A stretch of DNA of 64,000 nucleotides from Bettongia penicillata ogilbyi (Eukaryota > Chordata > Mammalia > Diprotodontia > Potoroidae). Below the pieces are notes generated by a model. That model was not told where the DNA came from. It ran no database searches and saw nothing but the letters and a program-made list of their open reading frames with translations. Of the stretch, positions 45,640-58,515 are shown in pieces. How positions within the stretch are numbered: position 1 is the stretch's first letter; each line of letters starts with the position of its first letter. Position numbers and translations under genes: made by a program. The stretch is from NCBI GenBank assembly GCA_023548195.1, contig JAJHZJ010000220.1, positions 255,279-319,278 of the forward strand, given 5' to 3'.

Positions 45640-45960
45640 AAAGACAGAGATATGCAAGTTATGAGGGGCTTTGAATGCCAAATAAAGGATTTTATATTTG
45701 ATCTTGGAACTTATAGGGAGCCACTGGATTTGACTGAATAGCAGGATAATATGGTCACCCTGTACTTTAGGAAGATCAATTTGACAGCCAAGTGTACTGG
45801 AGTAAAGATGGACTTGGGGTAGGGAAAGAAACCAGTAGAATATTTCAATACTCTAGATGTGAGGTGATTAGAGCTTGCATCAGGGTGATAGCAGTGTCAA
45901 AGGAGAGAAAGGGACACATATGTGATAAATGTTACAAAGGTACTGAAATTTTTAGTACTG
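45640..45960 (-). repeat. Old L2-like repeat fragment, minus strand
   Basis: On + it reads ATGAGGGGCTTTGAATGCCAAATAAAGG, GGGAGCCACTGGA, AGGATAATATGGTCA and GAAGATCAATTTGACAGCC, then TGGACTTGGGG. This is the reverse of a common old mammalian repeat, part of which also appears at 1742-2010. The L2 assignment is a best guess. Confidence 0.5.
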
Positions 45961-46779
45961 CCAATAAAGAGAAAATTAAGAAATTTGCTCTCTATTTGCA
46001 ATTCTTTTCTTCTTCATTTCAAAAATAACATGTTGATCTAAATGCATGTGCAATCTATTCCTGAATTCATATGTCCATTACAAAAATAGGCTTTATGAAA
46101 ACTCACTTCAAATATACTCCCAGATTTTATATTAATAATGAAGATTAATCCTGATTTGAAATTGAAATTAAGGAGTAACTTGAGTTGGCTATCGGGTGAA
46201 GAAAATGCTCACAGTTACTACATCTGAAAATGCATTTTGAAATGGATTTAGTTTTTGTTTTTCTTTCATCATAAAATAATAGGTATTTCTGCTGAATTAA
46301 AAAATGGTATGAATGGAGTCAGGGGGAGGGTTTTAGTGATCATATTTAATTTAAAAGAAAAATATAGCATAGATTTCTATAATCAAAGTAAATGGTGTCA
46401 CAATTTCATATTGGAAGATTATTTCAATTTCTAATTAAGGACACCCTTCTAAAGCTGTTATATTCAAAATATTTGCATCCTCAAAGCAGCTTGTTCAGAC
46501 TCACAATATTATTGTTTCAGTGTTCTACTTATACTTCTAACAACCTTGCTCCTTAAGTCTGTCATTGTCACTCATGCTCCCTAAAGAGTATTTTTTTTTC
46601 AGTGACTGATTGACTCACTAACTTGCCACTCCTGTTCACCTTCTGTTTTATATTCTTTTCCCTGTCAATCTGTTATTGCTCATTTTCCTCCATTGCTTAG
46701 AAAATATTGTTGATATTCTCTCTTAGAGTACAATATTCACTGTGCTAATGACATATCTCTTAACCATTCATCCACAGAA

Positions 46780-46781
<2 letters not shown>
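45961..46781. other. Unassigned sequence
   Basis: No gene or repeat recognised. Confidence 0.3.
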
Positions 46782-46868
<87 letters not shown>

Positions 46869-46888
46869 TAGATATAGATATAGACTCA
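46782..46888. repeat. Compound microsatellite (TC)n-(TA)n-(GATA)n
   Basis: A TC run, a short TA run, then about 16 GATA units and GATATA hexamers. Confidence 0.95.
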
Positions 46889-48479
46889 CATAGTAGTTTT
46901 GAGGAAGGTGGGGACAAATTCAATGAAAATAATCTGAAGTTGCATCTAAATGATTAGATTTCTACTTGAAAGAAACATTGTATTATATAATTGCACTATT
47001 TCTGTTATGTTCAAGAAAATTTCTGTAATTAACTGACAAAATGAGAGCATGACTTGGCATAAAATCAGTTAGTGCAAATCTTTTGCAAAGGTAAGACAAA
47101 AACAGTTCACATACTGTAGAAGAGTAAAACATTATTCAGTAACCTAAGACTGCACAATCATAAAGCTTATGATTTTCAGCAAAACACAATGCAAGGGCTG
47201 ACCATGTTTCTGAGAGTGACTTATGTTGCTGCTGTACTGTAAGTCTAACTTTAGATGGATTCACTGAATGACTTTGGCAGCCAGGTGTGTTATTTCTGAT
47301 TTTGATAAGTTTATGCCAAAATACATTAGCTCTGGAAGAAGTGTCTTTTTAAAACAAATTGTTATGAGTCTATCTTTCAGTATACATACAAAGAGGCAAA
47401 AGCCCTATGTACCAGTCTATGGGTGATTCATCTGAAAGATAAATAAACTTCCATGGTGGCTTATGAGCAGTCTCAAAAAGCTGTTCTATATTCCTATTAT
47501 ATCCTTTTGTGAGAATTTACTTATTTAGGACTTTAAATGAAACCCAGACCTTCCATGATATTGATGGAAAATGTCCAAATTTTTTTCTGAAAATGTGCAC
47601 ATTTTAAAATAGGGAAGGGTTGAGGGTAGTAGGGATAAAACAAATAAAGAATAACTAAAGTCAACAGTTGAAAGAAAGAACCATCCATCCCTTTCAACAT
47701 ACCCGTTTAAAAATGATTATGAATACAGTCTGCTATTCTTAGATCATACTTGGCAACCACATTTACATTGTGATTTAAAAGGTTCTGGGTCACTAGAGCA
47801 GAAATGGAATCATTCTGTACTAGAATAGAGAGAGATAGAAGGGGCAGAGTAATAAAAGAAATCAGTGGGAGCAAGAAAGTTCTAAGATTAGTAGGGCAGG
47901 GCTTAACGTTTCACTGGGAAGAAACCAACAGGGAAAGGTTGGATACCAGCAAGAAAGGAAGGACTGATGGTGTATCCTATATATTTTAGGACTAAGAGGT
48001 AGTTTGTGTAGAGGACAATAAAAAATTATTACTCTTTCTAAACTACAAGCAATTCTTAGAAATACAGCACGAAAATAAGAGCTCATTCCTCTTTAAAAAA
48101 ACAGATTTTAAGTTTAGCACTGTGAGGTGACATAGTATGTAGGTGATATCAGTAAATATTTTCTTGCCTTTATAACAACTTTTTGTTTGTATAATAGGAA
48201 AACAATGTGCACTATTATGATTAAGGCCCAGTATATTCTTATTATTTACATATGGTGATTGAACAGAAATTTTACACATATACCATATGTGAGTTGTCAA
48301 TTTTCAAAGAATAAAATGACCACAGATGATTCAACTAAAACCAATATAGTTTAAAATATCATAGTTCGTAGTCAGCTTCAGGTTCTAGCCATGACTCAAG
48401 GTCATTATTATGAAAGCAAAATGTGATTCCGCTGTAGTTATAGGGCAATGTTCTATAAAAGAGAGGTCTGCGTTTTCTA
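46889..48479. other. Repeat-poor unassigned sequence
   Basis: About 1.6 kb without a recognisable repeat. Small frames such as 47804-47989 have no motif. It could be ordinary intergenic or intronic sequence; conservation cannot be judged here. Confidence 0.4.
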
Positions 48480-49085
48480 GGACCGTTTCACCTGTCCATA
48501 TATTTCCCATTCTCAAATGTCAACTCCAGGTTTCACCTCTTCTGTGAGACCTTTTCAGTGAATTCAAATTTCATTCTGGATATGAAATTTTTCTTGATCC
48601 TTCAAGATGTTAATGCTTCACTCCCTCTCCCCTTGAAAATTGCCTCATACTTATTTTGTACTTATTTTATGTAGAAAAGGCAGTTTGCAAAATGGATAGC
48701 GTTGACCCGGAACCAGGAAGACTTGACTTCAAGTCCTATTGCTGACACATGCTGACTATGACTCTGGGGAAGTTCATCCAAGCTCTCAATGCTTCAGGCA
48801 ACTCTCTAAGTCTCTAGTGTCAAAAACAAAAAGTTGCAGAGAAAAAAAAAAAAAACAAAAACAGAATTTGCTTTGGTAGGGAATTTCCTCAAGATGGAAT
48901 TCCTTATGTGAAAGAAATTACAGATCAAGTCCTTATGATCTATTCCATACATACTTATATTGCACATCCTATTTTCCCCTGTAGAATCTAAGCTCCTTGA
49001 ACTGAAGTACGTTGCATTTTTGTCTATTTCCTCAGTGCTTTGTATAGTATGCCTTACATCATTACTACTCAATAAATGCTAGCTA
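48480..49085 (+). repeat. L2-like 3' end interrupted by a SINE
   Basis: The first part (48520-48670) has TTTCACCTCTTCTGTGAGACC and CTCATACTTATTTTGTACTTATTTTATG. The element resumes after the SINE and ends with TAGAATCTAAGCTCCTTGA, CAGTGCTTTGTATAGTATG and CTCAATAAATGCTAGCTAA, the classic L2 terminus. Confidence 0.65.
48676..48870 (+). mobile_element. tRNA-derived SINE inside the L2-like repeat
   Basis: AAAATGGATAGCGTTGACCCGG (head), AGGAAGACTTGACTTCAAGTCC, TATGACTCTGGGGAAGTTCA, TCAGGCAACTCTCTAAGTCTC, TTGCAGAG, then an A-rich tail (48841-48860). Confidence 0.75.
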
Positions 49086-50157
49086 ATTGATTGACTTAAG
49101 CCCCATACTGAATTCTGTCTTCTATAAGGCTTTTTTGAATGTTTATATTATTAAGTATCATACAATGAACATACTGTAATAAAATGTCATGATCTCTAAT
49201 AATTTCATGCATGTTAGTTCTTCACTGTTTTCTTCACTTCAAGTCTTCTTGTTTTCTTCACTAAAATATAGATTGTGGTGTCTTACCTTGCTTTCTTACT
49301 TTCCAAAGCTGTTTTCACTATGCTAATCACATAGAATATGTTGACTAGTTAATGTAGTTCAATTTACATGCCTTCTGAAGACATGTAAAGCAGGCTCACT
49401 GTGAACAACAACTTTTATGTATGAGCCAGAGGACAGATCATCTGAATCATCAAAAGGTGAAAATCAGTGACCTGAAATTCTTGATGACAGTTCCCTACTT
49501 ACCTCAGCTAAGTGTTTGCAAATTGCTGTTCTTCCCTTCAGGAATAATCCCTTATAAACGACCTATCATCTCAGTAAGAGGCAAAATGAAAGCTTTTTCA
49601 CGATTGCCTTACTCCATGGTCACTTTATTTTGCCTGCCTGCCTTACTCAGAATTTTTTTATTTCATATCCCTTTAGCTAAGCTTTAATTATTTTCTCTTG
49701 GCTTCAGATGTGCTTTTTACATTTCTACATCCAAAGACAAAGCCAAACACAGAGTAGCAACATTTTAAATTGGCTAATAGACATATTTGTGCGTTCTGCT
49801 TGGGTAGACTTATAAAGCTGGCTTTTTCTTTAAGGCTCTTCAGATGATTTTCAATTTGACTGTACTGTTCACTGCCCCAGGTGGCCTATTTAGACCCTAC
49901 TTTGCATTTTCACTAGCAGGGACAGAGTTGCTTTTTTGTTTTAATATGCTTTGAATCTATTTATATATTTTTAAATCTTTCTAAATATGTATTATTTATT
50001 TGCTTTTTTTCTTTACAAACTGCTCTGCATTTTAATTTTTTTTTTTATTCATCATACCTTTCATTTCCCTGGGTTACCAATACTTTCCACCAAAATTGCT
50101 TACTTAATAGAGCCCAGTAACTTAATGCAAGTTGTTCTTTATCTTCTGCTTTTTCAG
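49086..50157. other. Repeat-poor unassigned sequence
   Basis: No repeat recognised. It ends in a strong polypyrimidine tract and AG (50130-50157), described with the candidate exon. Confidence 0.35.
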
Positions 50158-50236
50158 ATGTAAAAGTGAAGCAAACGTGCCCCTCTACCCCCAAAAAAAC
50201 CCACAAAAAACAGAGGAAGGGCAGGGTTTGTCCAAG
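50158..50236 (+). CDS. Candidate internal exon (79 bp), gene unknown
   Basis: The segment is preceded by GTTGTTCTTTATCTTCTGCTTTTTCAG/A, with a possible branch point (CTTAATG) ~30 bp upstream, and followed by AAG/GTGAGAAA, a near-consensus donor. One frame stays open through both sites: one leading base, then C-K-S-E-A-N-V-P-L-Y-P-Q-K-N and on to G-L-S-K, 26 codons. The 79-bp length would make it phase-changing. It lies in repeat-poor sequence. No protein family is recognised, and short open windows with fair splice sites arise by chance, so this is only a candidate. Confidence 0.25.
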
Positions 50237-50889
50237 GTGAGAAATAAGAGAGAAAAACCTAATGCATTATTTTGCTTTTCACTTTTAATTTTTCTCTTTT
50301 TATTGATCCCCTCACCCCTTTTCTTTAAGATTTAATCTGGATTAGATTACCTGGCTTTTACTTCATTTTTAGACATTTATGTAAAAATCATTTTCTCCTC
50401 ACTTTTTCCCTTCTTTCCTCCCCAGGTGAGTATGTCCAATTGCCCAGCGGAGGTTGATCTCTTGAAAGCCTTTTACTCTACTTCTCCCCAGCCCCCACTG
50501 AGTAGCCATTATCACTGCAGAAAATTTAGGAACCTAGAAAGATAACTTGGGTTGGAAATGAAGGAGGAAAGCTGAAAAATGTTGATTAATTCAGATGCAA
50601 GTGCATATTTTACAAAAACAATGAAAAACTTTGATAATTTAACCAAATAAATTGATATGCTCATAAAAACAATTTCATTTGAATAGTTGTATTTTCAATT
50701 TTTTTCATTCTTCAAGAAAATTGTGGTTATGCCTTAGTCTATATCAAATATAATAAAACCAAATGGAACCAAAAGAATGTGGTCATTCCAATGACTTTAA
50801 ATGATTTTGCACCAACAGAAAACCCATGTTGTCAGGGGTAACAAATCCTATGCACTGAATTTGTTGACAGATATATTTTATTTTTAAAG
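50237..50889. other. Unassigned sequence
   Basis: No supported feature. Confidence 0.3.
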
Positions 50890-51000
50890 GGAAAATATGT
50901 GACATTGACCTTGACATGGAGGATCTGAGTTCAAATCCAATCTCAGACATCTGTTGGCCATGCGACCCTGTGCAAATCATTTAACTTAAATTGCCTCCAT
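50890..51000 (+). repeat. SINE fragment
   Basis: GGATCTGAGTTCAAATCCAATCTCAGACA, then TGCGACCCTGTGCAAATCATTTAAC and AATTGCCTCC, the middle of the marsupial tRNA-SINE. Confidence 0.7.
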
Positions 51001-51239
51001 ATAGAGGGAACAATACTTGTATGTGTCATTCTCACTGATATTCCTAATTTTGTGCTTTAGTCTGGTTTTGGGAAGTGAAACCACACTTTTCAGGAATTGA
51101 ATCAACAAATACACAAAAGTATCTGGATAGTTTTTCAGGCAACTGGAGGGTCTATCAATGTTAGAACATTGTAAAGTTTCATCCTGTGATGAACAAAGAG
51201 AGCTGAATGTTCCAGAGTAGGGTGAACAGATCTGAGAGA

Positions 51240-51475
51240 GACAGTGTTGTTAGAATGTTGTATTTGAACTTAGGAAGGCCTGAGTTCACATCTGACTTGA
51301 AAGACTTATTAGCTGTGTGATCCTGGATAAGTCACGTCTTGTTAACCGTTTTGTCCTCATGTAAAAATATGGATAGCAATAGCACCTGTTAGAATTGTTG
51401 TGAGGATCAATTGACTATGTGTACAGAACATTCTGAAAATTTTAAAGAGTTGAATGAGAATGTAAGTTGTTTTAT
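51240..51475 (+). repeat. MIR/THER1-like SINE, near full length
   Basis: GGAAGGCCTGAGTTCACATCTGAC, AGCTGTGTGATCCTGGATAAGTCA, GTCCTCATGTAAAAATATGGATAGCAATAG, AGAATTGTTGTGAGGATCAA and a 3' end with GAGAATGTAAGTTGTT. Confidence 0.8.
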
Positions 51476-52467
51476 TATTTTAATACTCATAGCATGAGTA
51501 GGTCCAATAAGGGTAAACATGAAAGTTGAAAAAATTCCTTTGGGGTTAGAACCTGAATTCAAGAATGTTCATCATTCTCTCTAGTAGTCCCTGTATGTCA
51601 CTCCTCTCCAGAGTGAAGAGAGTGATGCAACTGTCTGACTTCATCACTAATCCATCATCAGTATATAGACATATCCTACTTATACATGCTACATGTTAAA
51701 AATTCTACACATTTTAGCTAGTTTTTGAGTTGTTGGTCAAATTCTGGGAACTTTATTAAACTATGTCTAAGATTCTATCTACACAGGCATAGCAGGATAT
51801 ACTGATATGACTGGTGGAAACCAGCCTGATAATTGAGATCAAGTCATTCTTTAACCAATATATGCACATTTTCCCCCATTTCAATAGTAAAGTGATATGA
51901 ATCAGTACGCTTTATTCATTTTGCTTTGTTTTGTCAAATATTTATGGCATAATTTATATCTGTATGCATATTCATATATTTAAAGTTATCTATTTCAGTT
52001 TTTTAGTGTGTAGTTGGCCTAAATGAGAGATATATTAGATGATAATTTCAATTTGATTAGATTCAACAAAGAAAGTCTTTAAGCACCTTCCCTGTGCCAG
52101 GAAATGTGCTAGTGATGAAGATGTAATGATTATTTTTTGAAGAATATAGTTTCCTCGTCTCAAGTAACTTATATTCTACTCATGAGAATATGATATGTAC
52201 AAAAGTGGGTATCAAGGGATGGGGGCAAGGGTGACATGACAAAAATTCTCTGTTGGAATTTGAAGAGGGAAAGCATAAATTTCAGCTTAAAAAAATAGGG
52301 GAATACCGCATGAAGAAGGTGGAACTTGGGTGAAGAGAAATATTTTAAGAGGTAATGGTGAGTAGATAGCACATTTCAGGCAACAAAAATAGTTTATAGG
52401 AGCCAAGCTGAACCTATTTATCACCACATTTTCATCATGAAGAAAGAAAGGGTTAAAACAAATGATA
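51476..52467. other. Mostly unassigned
   Basis: 52070-52170 carries an old-repeat block (AAGCACCTTCCCTGTGCCAGGAAATGTGCTAG). The rest is unassigned. Confidence 0.3.
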
Positions 52468-52533
52468 GAAGGAAGGAAGGAAGGAGGGAAGAAGGGAGGA
52501 GGGAAAAAGAAAAAGAAGGAAGGTAGGAAGGAA
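52468..52533. repeat. (GGAA)n-type microsatellite
   Basis: GGAA/GAGGGA repeats with interruptions. Confidence 0.85.
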
Positions 52534-54289
52534 ATTCAAGGCCCTACACACTCACTGAGGATTTCAGTCTGTGAGTCACCACATTCTACCATGTTGACAA
52601 GACAAGTTTATTCAAGATAGGTGATAGACAATTGTGGTTGATTATCTTTTCTTTAAAATGACTAAGTAAACCTCATTTTGTTAACTATTGAAATATATCT
52701 CTCATTTTATTCCAATTGTGAACTGATCAGACTTAGGAAGAAGTTAGATCTGAAAGAATAAAAGAGTAAGAAAATAGATTAGATAATTATTTGAACAATA
52801 TAGAATCTTCACAAAATATTGCGACACAGAAAATAGCAAATCCCTTCTAAAAAGTAGAGATATTAAAAACACACACTTTAGTAAACAAAATTAATGATTG
52901 TAGGGAATATGAGGAGTGCAATTGCCCTAAATGATAGCTTAATAATGATGTAGATTGGCCAATAGGAACTCATTTCTCAGAGTATTAATAAATATCTCTA
53001 CCAGCTGCCAACTCATGTGGTGGGATTGGTGAAAGTGGTTATGAAAAGGCATGATGCTACATATCAGAGCTGCCCTATCCCTTACAGACAATGTCTCATA
53101 TAGAATTATTCTATGCGTAATCCCTGTAAGCTTACTATGTGGTGAAGAAAGCCTTTAAAGTGGCTGTCTAGGCAGAACAGACAGCATACTAAAAACTCCA
53201 AGGGAGAGACTACATATTCTTTTCTTCCCTGGTTGTGACAAAAGCAAGTATTTCTGTAAACTTCTAAGTTGGGAGACATCCTACTGACCTGGATCAATAT
53301 GTGACCTTTGATGCATGATGTTCTTTTCTTTCTATCCTACTTCTGTTTTTTTTTTTTTTTTCTTTCCTGAACTTAGATGAATGAGTATCAAAAATGGAAC
53401 AAGTTGACTGGAACATTATATACTTTCAAAAGTTAGAAGATCAACCAGAGGTGCAATGGCCAAATCTAGGAAAGAATCAAGCCCTGGAAGTAGCCTAATT
53501 AACATATCTCAGAAGTGAAATAGATGAACAGCTTAGATGTCATGTCCAATAAGCAAAGGAGCAACTTGTCCATCAGATAAGCTGTGCCTGCAAGTGGAAA
53601 TTTAAGCGGTGAAAATGTGTTGTAGCTACTAGTTTAAGTTTGAATTTGTCCTCCCCAGGACACTAAGAGCTATGTAGAAGGAGAGGGTCCTTTTAGTTTT
53701 AATAGTGGCTGTACTTTGGTTCTTATCTATATCTTTTCCATAAATGTTCCTTCGTAAAAATTACTTGAATTTTAATTGGTTACCAATGATAGTGAGGAGA
53801 TATCAATTTATTAGATAATATTGGGATGCTAATGACCAGATGGGATTTCAGTATCTGTAACACTGAATGAATCCCACAGTCTGGCAGTACTAGCCCTGGA
53901 AATCTGAAGAGAGATGTAGCAGTATCCTTACTCTGGTTATAGAATTTATCAGTGCAATTAAGATTGAGTATAAGGCCAGAGCATATAACTAATGGGTCAA
54001 AGAACAAGTCACCAAAAAGAGATAACTACAAGTATGTGAAAGAGACTGCTAATTATAAGTACAACAAAATTAGGACACAAATTAAGTAGTTCTCAGAAAT
54101 GGGAGAAATATATGTGTGAATAAATATTTATGTTAATATGTATACATATATATATGTAATACACAGAAATGTGAAAGTGTGTACTAATCTGAAAATTAAT
54201 AAGAATAGCAAACTGAGAAAACAGTTTAAAAAAATAGAAGTTCAACAATTAAATATATAGAAAAAGGAACTAGAGAAGTAACTGGTACA
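52534..54289. other. Unassigned sequence
   Basis: A T17-type run lies at ~53346-53362 and a TATA tract at ~54140. No gene or confident repeat was seen. Confidence 0.3.
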
Positions 54290-54760
54290 AAGGAAAAACA
54301 GGAATGACAAAGATAATTGTTAGATTGTTCTTTGAAAAGATAAACCAGAAATTTAAAGATCTCCAGTTGTTATATTTTTTGAAAGAGAGAGAAACATCAA
54401 AGGCCCAGAAGAAGGGGGAAAGGGGGTGAAAATTCAAAGCAGACAGAATATTTAAAAGAATTTTCAGAATTTTTGTGTACACACATATGTGTTAACAAAA
54501 GTAAGGATATAGAGTTAGTGGATTATTTTCTAAAAAAATTTTTTTAAAAATCTAACAGAATAAATCAAAGATATTTTATATGTCTCAATGTTAAAAAGTA
54601 AAATTGAATAATGTGTACAGAAACTAAGAAAGTGACAAAATTCTCTTCTACATGTATTCACAAGTGAATTATACCATAGTCTAAACAGTAATTAATATCT
54701 ATACTCTGTAAATTATACTCAATAATTGAGAAAGTACAAATTTTTTTTTCTGAAACAACT
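54290..54760 (+). repeat. Old L1 ORF2 fragment
   Basis: TTGTTCTTTGAAAAGATAAACC and CAAGTGAATTATACCATAGTCTAAACAGTAATTAATATCT follow L1 ORF2 near the start of the RT domain. Very diverged. Confidence 0.5.
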
Positions 54761-54839
54761 GTAGTCTTAATATATAAACCAATTAGGGATAAATAAAAAC
54801 AACTACATACTAATGCCATTAAGAGATATCAACGTGAAA

Positions 54840-54915
54840 ATATGAATCAAATAGAAAATATATATTTGTGTATCCATATATATATATTTATATATATATA
54901 TGTATATATCCATAG
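54840..54915. repeat. TA-rich microsatellite
   Basis: TATATAT/TATATTTATA tract. Confidence 0.8.
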
Positions 54916-55384
54916 TGAGTTCTTACTCAAGAAGCTGAGTGACATAATATTCTTTACATAAATATAAGAATTCAATATTTGAAGAAACATTCATTCATTG
55001 GCAATTGTTGGACTTTGTTAATACTACTAAAAATAATTTACATAGTGCTATAAGAATGAAACTGCCAAAGGTTTATTTAATATGCTGGACAACACTCAGG
55101 ACCATTCCTTGGGAGTGTCATTCCTAAACTGGAACAAAATAAGGCATTTATCATTCATCCATTGGTTTATAAAGGGTTTACTTGATTGTAACAAGGAAAG
55201 GATATATTTACCCAAGATATAGTATTGATTTAACTGAGCACAATGTCCAGATCTGAGTAATGCTCTTTGTATGTGATATAAAGCCTCAGCCAAGCACTCC
55301 AGGACCCTATGTCATGATTATTTTGTACTCAAATGAAGCTGAAGCAAATAGCTGAAGCAAAAAAAAAGAAAAGAAAAGAAAGAA

Positions 55385-55665
55385 AGAATTCAGTAGATTC
55401 CCAGCAATTGAAGGATGGCTAAGTAAGTTGTATTGTGTCAATTTAATGGACTATTACTCTACAATAAGCAATAATAAAGAATGAGAAAAGCATGAGAAGG
55501 TCTGTATGAACTGATGCCTATTGATATTACTTGAGTAGCACAATAATGTGTACAATGTCTAAAGCCACTGGGTAACTCCATGGAAGAGTAATGATGTGGA
55601 GTGTCAAATATTCTTTTTTGATACAGTGCACTAGTCAATATACATTGTGTGTGTGTGTGTGTGCT
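55385..55665 (+). repeat. Old L1 3'-region fragment
   Basis: ATTGAAGGATGGCTAAGTAAGTTGTATT, ATTACTCTACAATAAGCAATAATAAAGAATGAG and GTATGAACTGATGCC follow the L1 ORF2 end. A TG run closes it at 55646-55662. Confidence 0.65.
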
Positions 55666-55799
55666 TCCCCTTTGCTGAAAGGCAAGTCTCATTGGATAGG
55701 AGAAGTGGAGTGGACTTTATTCATAAAGGACTGATGAAAAAAAAAACCTTATTTAAAATTTAATGAAAGAGAAAGAACAAAATCCCATTGAACTTATAA

Positions 55800-55920
55800 T
55801 AATACTCTAAATAGAAAGGGATCCTGGACTAAGATACAAGGTTGTATGACCTTAGAAAGATCATTTCCTTTCTCTTTGACTCTGGCTATGACTCCTTTAC
55901 TAAATTGGAACAAAACTCTT
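55800..55920 (+). repeat. MIR-like SINE fragment
   Basis: A short MIR core trace: TATGACCTTAGAAAGATCATTTCC. Confidence 0.35.
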
Positions 55921-57639
55921 AGGAGACAGGAGAATTTTCTTAACCATTTCTTTTTTATAATCAATATCTAGTGATCATAGTACATTTTGCACAGAAGTCG
56001 CTCAAAATATTTTTTGATGAACAATTCAAGCAAATACACATTTTAATAGAGACTATGGTAAGGAGAAATTAACAGTATATCATATTGTACTATTGGGAAT
56101 GATTTGAAAGAATTAGTACATGGACTTTTGATGAAAAGCAACAAGGCACTTTAGAATTAAGGATTCTATTAGAAAGCTAGTCTTGTGGTAGATCAGTCAT
56201 AGTCACATCCTTGAGGGTAGGAAGGAGAAGTCTCCTCTCTATCATCTTGATGAGAGGAAATCATTTTAACCTTTAAAAGCTGAGAAATTTGGACTGCCCA
56301 TCAGTAGTGATAGAAATATACGCAGAACATTAATGGTTAATTGCATTGGAAGGTGTCTGTTTTGGGAGTGCATATAAATTTGAATAATAGAGGAAAAGAA
56401 CCCTGAGGACATCATAAATGTCCTGGCCCTTTGGATTCAGAAGGTATCTACTCAATCTGTGGCAACAGGATAGATATTATGCCTTCAAAATATAATCCTT
56501 GTCTCCCACTTTCTGATACGTGAACATTTGTTATATTTGTGATCTCTTCAATGTGGTCATTACATTCACTAGTTCAGTTTGCAACATCTTTCAGCTTTTT
56601 CATCCTATACAACTTTTTTTGATTTCCTTTTTAAATACACTTTGAAGAAAGGTCCAAATTATGTATTGGGTATTTTCATATAGTTCTTCTGGGCTATATT
56701 TTATTTGTTGAATAAATATAGTATAATTAAAATATTAAAAATGAAATATATCTGGTATTCTATGTAAAATATGCCTGTATAATAAATGTAAGGTAATTTA
56801 TTATTATTATTATTATATAGGATGGATTCCAATAGAGAGCAAGTTCTCCATCAATTATGCCTTAACCTTTTTACTCACATAGTTCTAGATCAGTAAGTAT
56901 AATTACTTCATTTCTTTATAGCTCTGCAACCAGTTAGAGGATTTTTCATGATCACAAGCCCCTCAACGACACAGAAGCAAACATAGTCACTTGAAATGAA
57001 ATCAATTGATTAATATCTATGTTTGGCTCAAGAACTGATTCCTCATAGGCTAGTTGATCTCTTACATATTAATGAAAAGATCATGAAATAATGTTATCTC
57101 AGTAACACATTATTAAAGAAATCATGGAAAGAAATGCAATGTGAAATATATTTTTAAAGGAAAGCAGGACTTTATTCTTGAAAATTAAATATTTGTTGAC
57201 TTTTTAATACTCAAGAAATGATAGTCATAATGAAATCTTATATTTTCTATGTGTTTGAGTGTGTAAATGTAAAAGATGCTCTGGCATTTTATTTTCTGGA
57301 GCCCACTTGTTTCTTTTTTATCTCCAGGACAATTTCAATATTTGTGCAGATTATTCTCCAAAAAGGTTTGATAGTGTGACATTTAAAAATTTTGAGAGAC
57401 AGCTTCTGATTAAATAATCATTTAATTAATAACATTAGCATTTTATTAGTAAATGAAGTCAATGGCACTCTCAAATACCAAAGACCCCTCATGGTAGTGG
57501 ACTCACAGTATATATGCCCTTGGAAGAGTGGGTTGTCCTAAGTGTGGCAATCAACATTTATTGGTGCATAATTAATGAGAGAATGAGCATTACAGTGAGA
57601 AGTGGGTTCACTCCAGTGAGGGACTGAGAGAGTGACATT
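55921..57639. other. Unassigned sequence
   Basis: No gene or confident repeat. A short ATT tract lies at 56800-56816. Confidence 0.3.
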
Positions 57640-57795
57640 ATATCACCCTGAGACAAAGAGACTATCTCTACACCCAAAGGCTCAGGAGGAGAAAGTAAGA
57701 CTGGTGACCTTGAACAGCCCTCCTTCAGTCAAATCAAAGTCAACTGCATTTCACTGGTCATGTTCCTCTTTGAAAAAGAGGACAAACACAACCTG
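57640..57795 (+). mobile_element. Marsupial SINE, second type (3' part)
   Basis: GGCTCAGGAGGAGAAAGTAAGACTGGTGACC, GTCAAATCAAAGTCAACTGCATTTCA and CTCTTTGAAAAAGAGGACAAACA. A better copy of the same SINE is at 58255-58515. Confidence 0.75.
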
Positions 57796-57919
57796 TGAGT
57801 AGAATAAGCTGCCTGAATGGGAATCCAGCTATTTGGGTAACTCAGCTCTCCCTCTTCTTCTCGTTCTCCTCTCCAAAAGGGATAAATTTCCAGTTAACTT
57901 GTGGTTTACCAACTAGATT

Positions 57920-58046
57920 TCTTTCTTCCTTCCTTCCTTCCTTCCTTCCTTCCTTCCTTCCTTCCTTCCTTCCTTCCTTCTTTCTTTCCTTCCTTCCTTC
58001 CTTCCTTCCTTCCTTCCTTCCTTCTTTCTTTCCTTCCTTCCTTTTT
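57920..58046. repeat. (TTCC)n microsatellite
   Basis: An array of TTCC with TTTC interruptions. Frames here encode Ser-Phe-Leu-Pro or Gly-Arg-Lys-Glu repeats and are artefacts. Confidence 0.95.
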
Positions 58047-58254
58047 TCCCCTCTGCCCCTGCCAGTTTACTCTGAAGCTCATACATTTCATCAAAATAGG
58101 TCCCCTGTATTTTGGGCTCCCCTGGCTCTGAGTGAATTTAGAGTGAATGTCAGTGCTAACTTTCTCTTTGGAACAGCAACCCTGAGAGTTTTCCCTTCCC
58201 AGCTGGATTGCATTTTTTTTTTAATTAAATTGGCCAACCCTTAACTCACTTCTT

Positions 58255-58515
58255 ACAGAGGCAAGGCATATTCCCTGAATGGGTATTATCTCATTTTAAA
58301 TGAGTACCTGAAAGGGCCTTAGCCTATCCTGTACCATTTCCAGTCAACCTGATAAATATCTGGTCCCTGGATTCAGATGACTCAGGAGGAGAAAGTGAGG
58401 CTGGTGACCTTGCACAGCTCTCCCTCACTCAAATCAAAGTCATCTGCAAGTCAGGTCATCATTTCCCTGATGTTATGGTCTCCTATGAAAAAGAAGGACA
58501 AATATAACAACATTT
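58255..58515 (+). mobile_element. Marsupial SINE, second type (longer copy)
   Basis: CTGAATGGGTATTATCTCATTTTAAATGAG, TCCAGTCAACCTGATAAATATCTGG, GATTCAGATGACTCAGGAGG, GTGAGGCTGGTGACCTTGCACAG, CAGGTCATCATTTCCCTGATG and AGAAGGACAAATATAAC. It shares its 3' half with 57640-57795. Confidence 0.8.

Noticed and set aside
46782..46888. Regular GATA array considered as a CRISPR-like or minisatellite array
   Set aside because: Units are 4 bp with no spacers; it is an ordinary microsatellite, and the window is eukaryotic.
57795..58244. 149-codon frame with Pro-Ser-Phe-Leu repeats
   Set aside because: It is caused by the TTCC microsatellite; no start context or domain.
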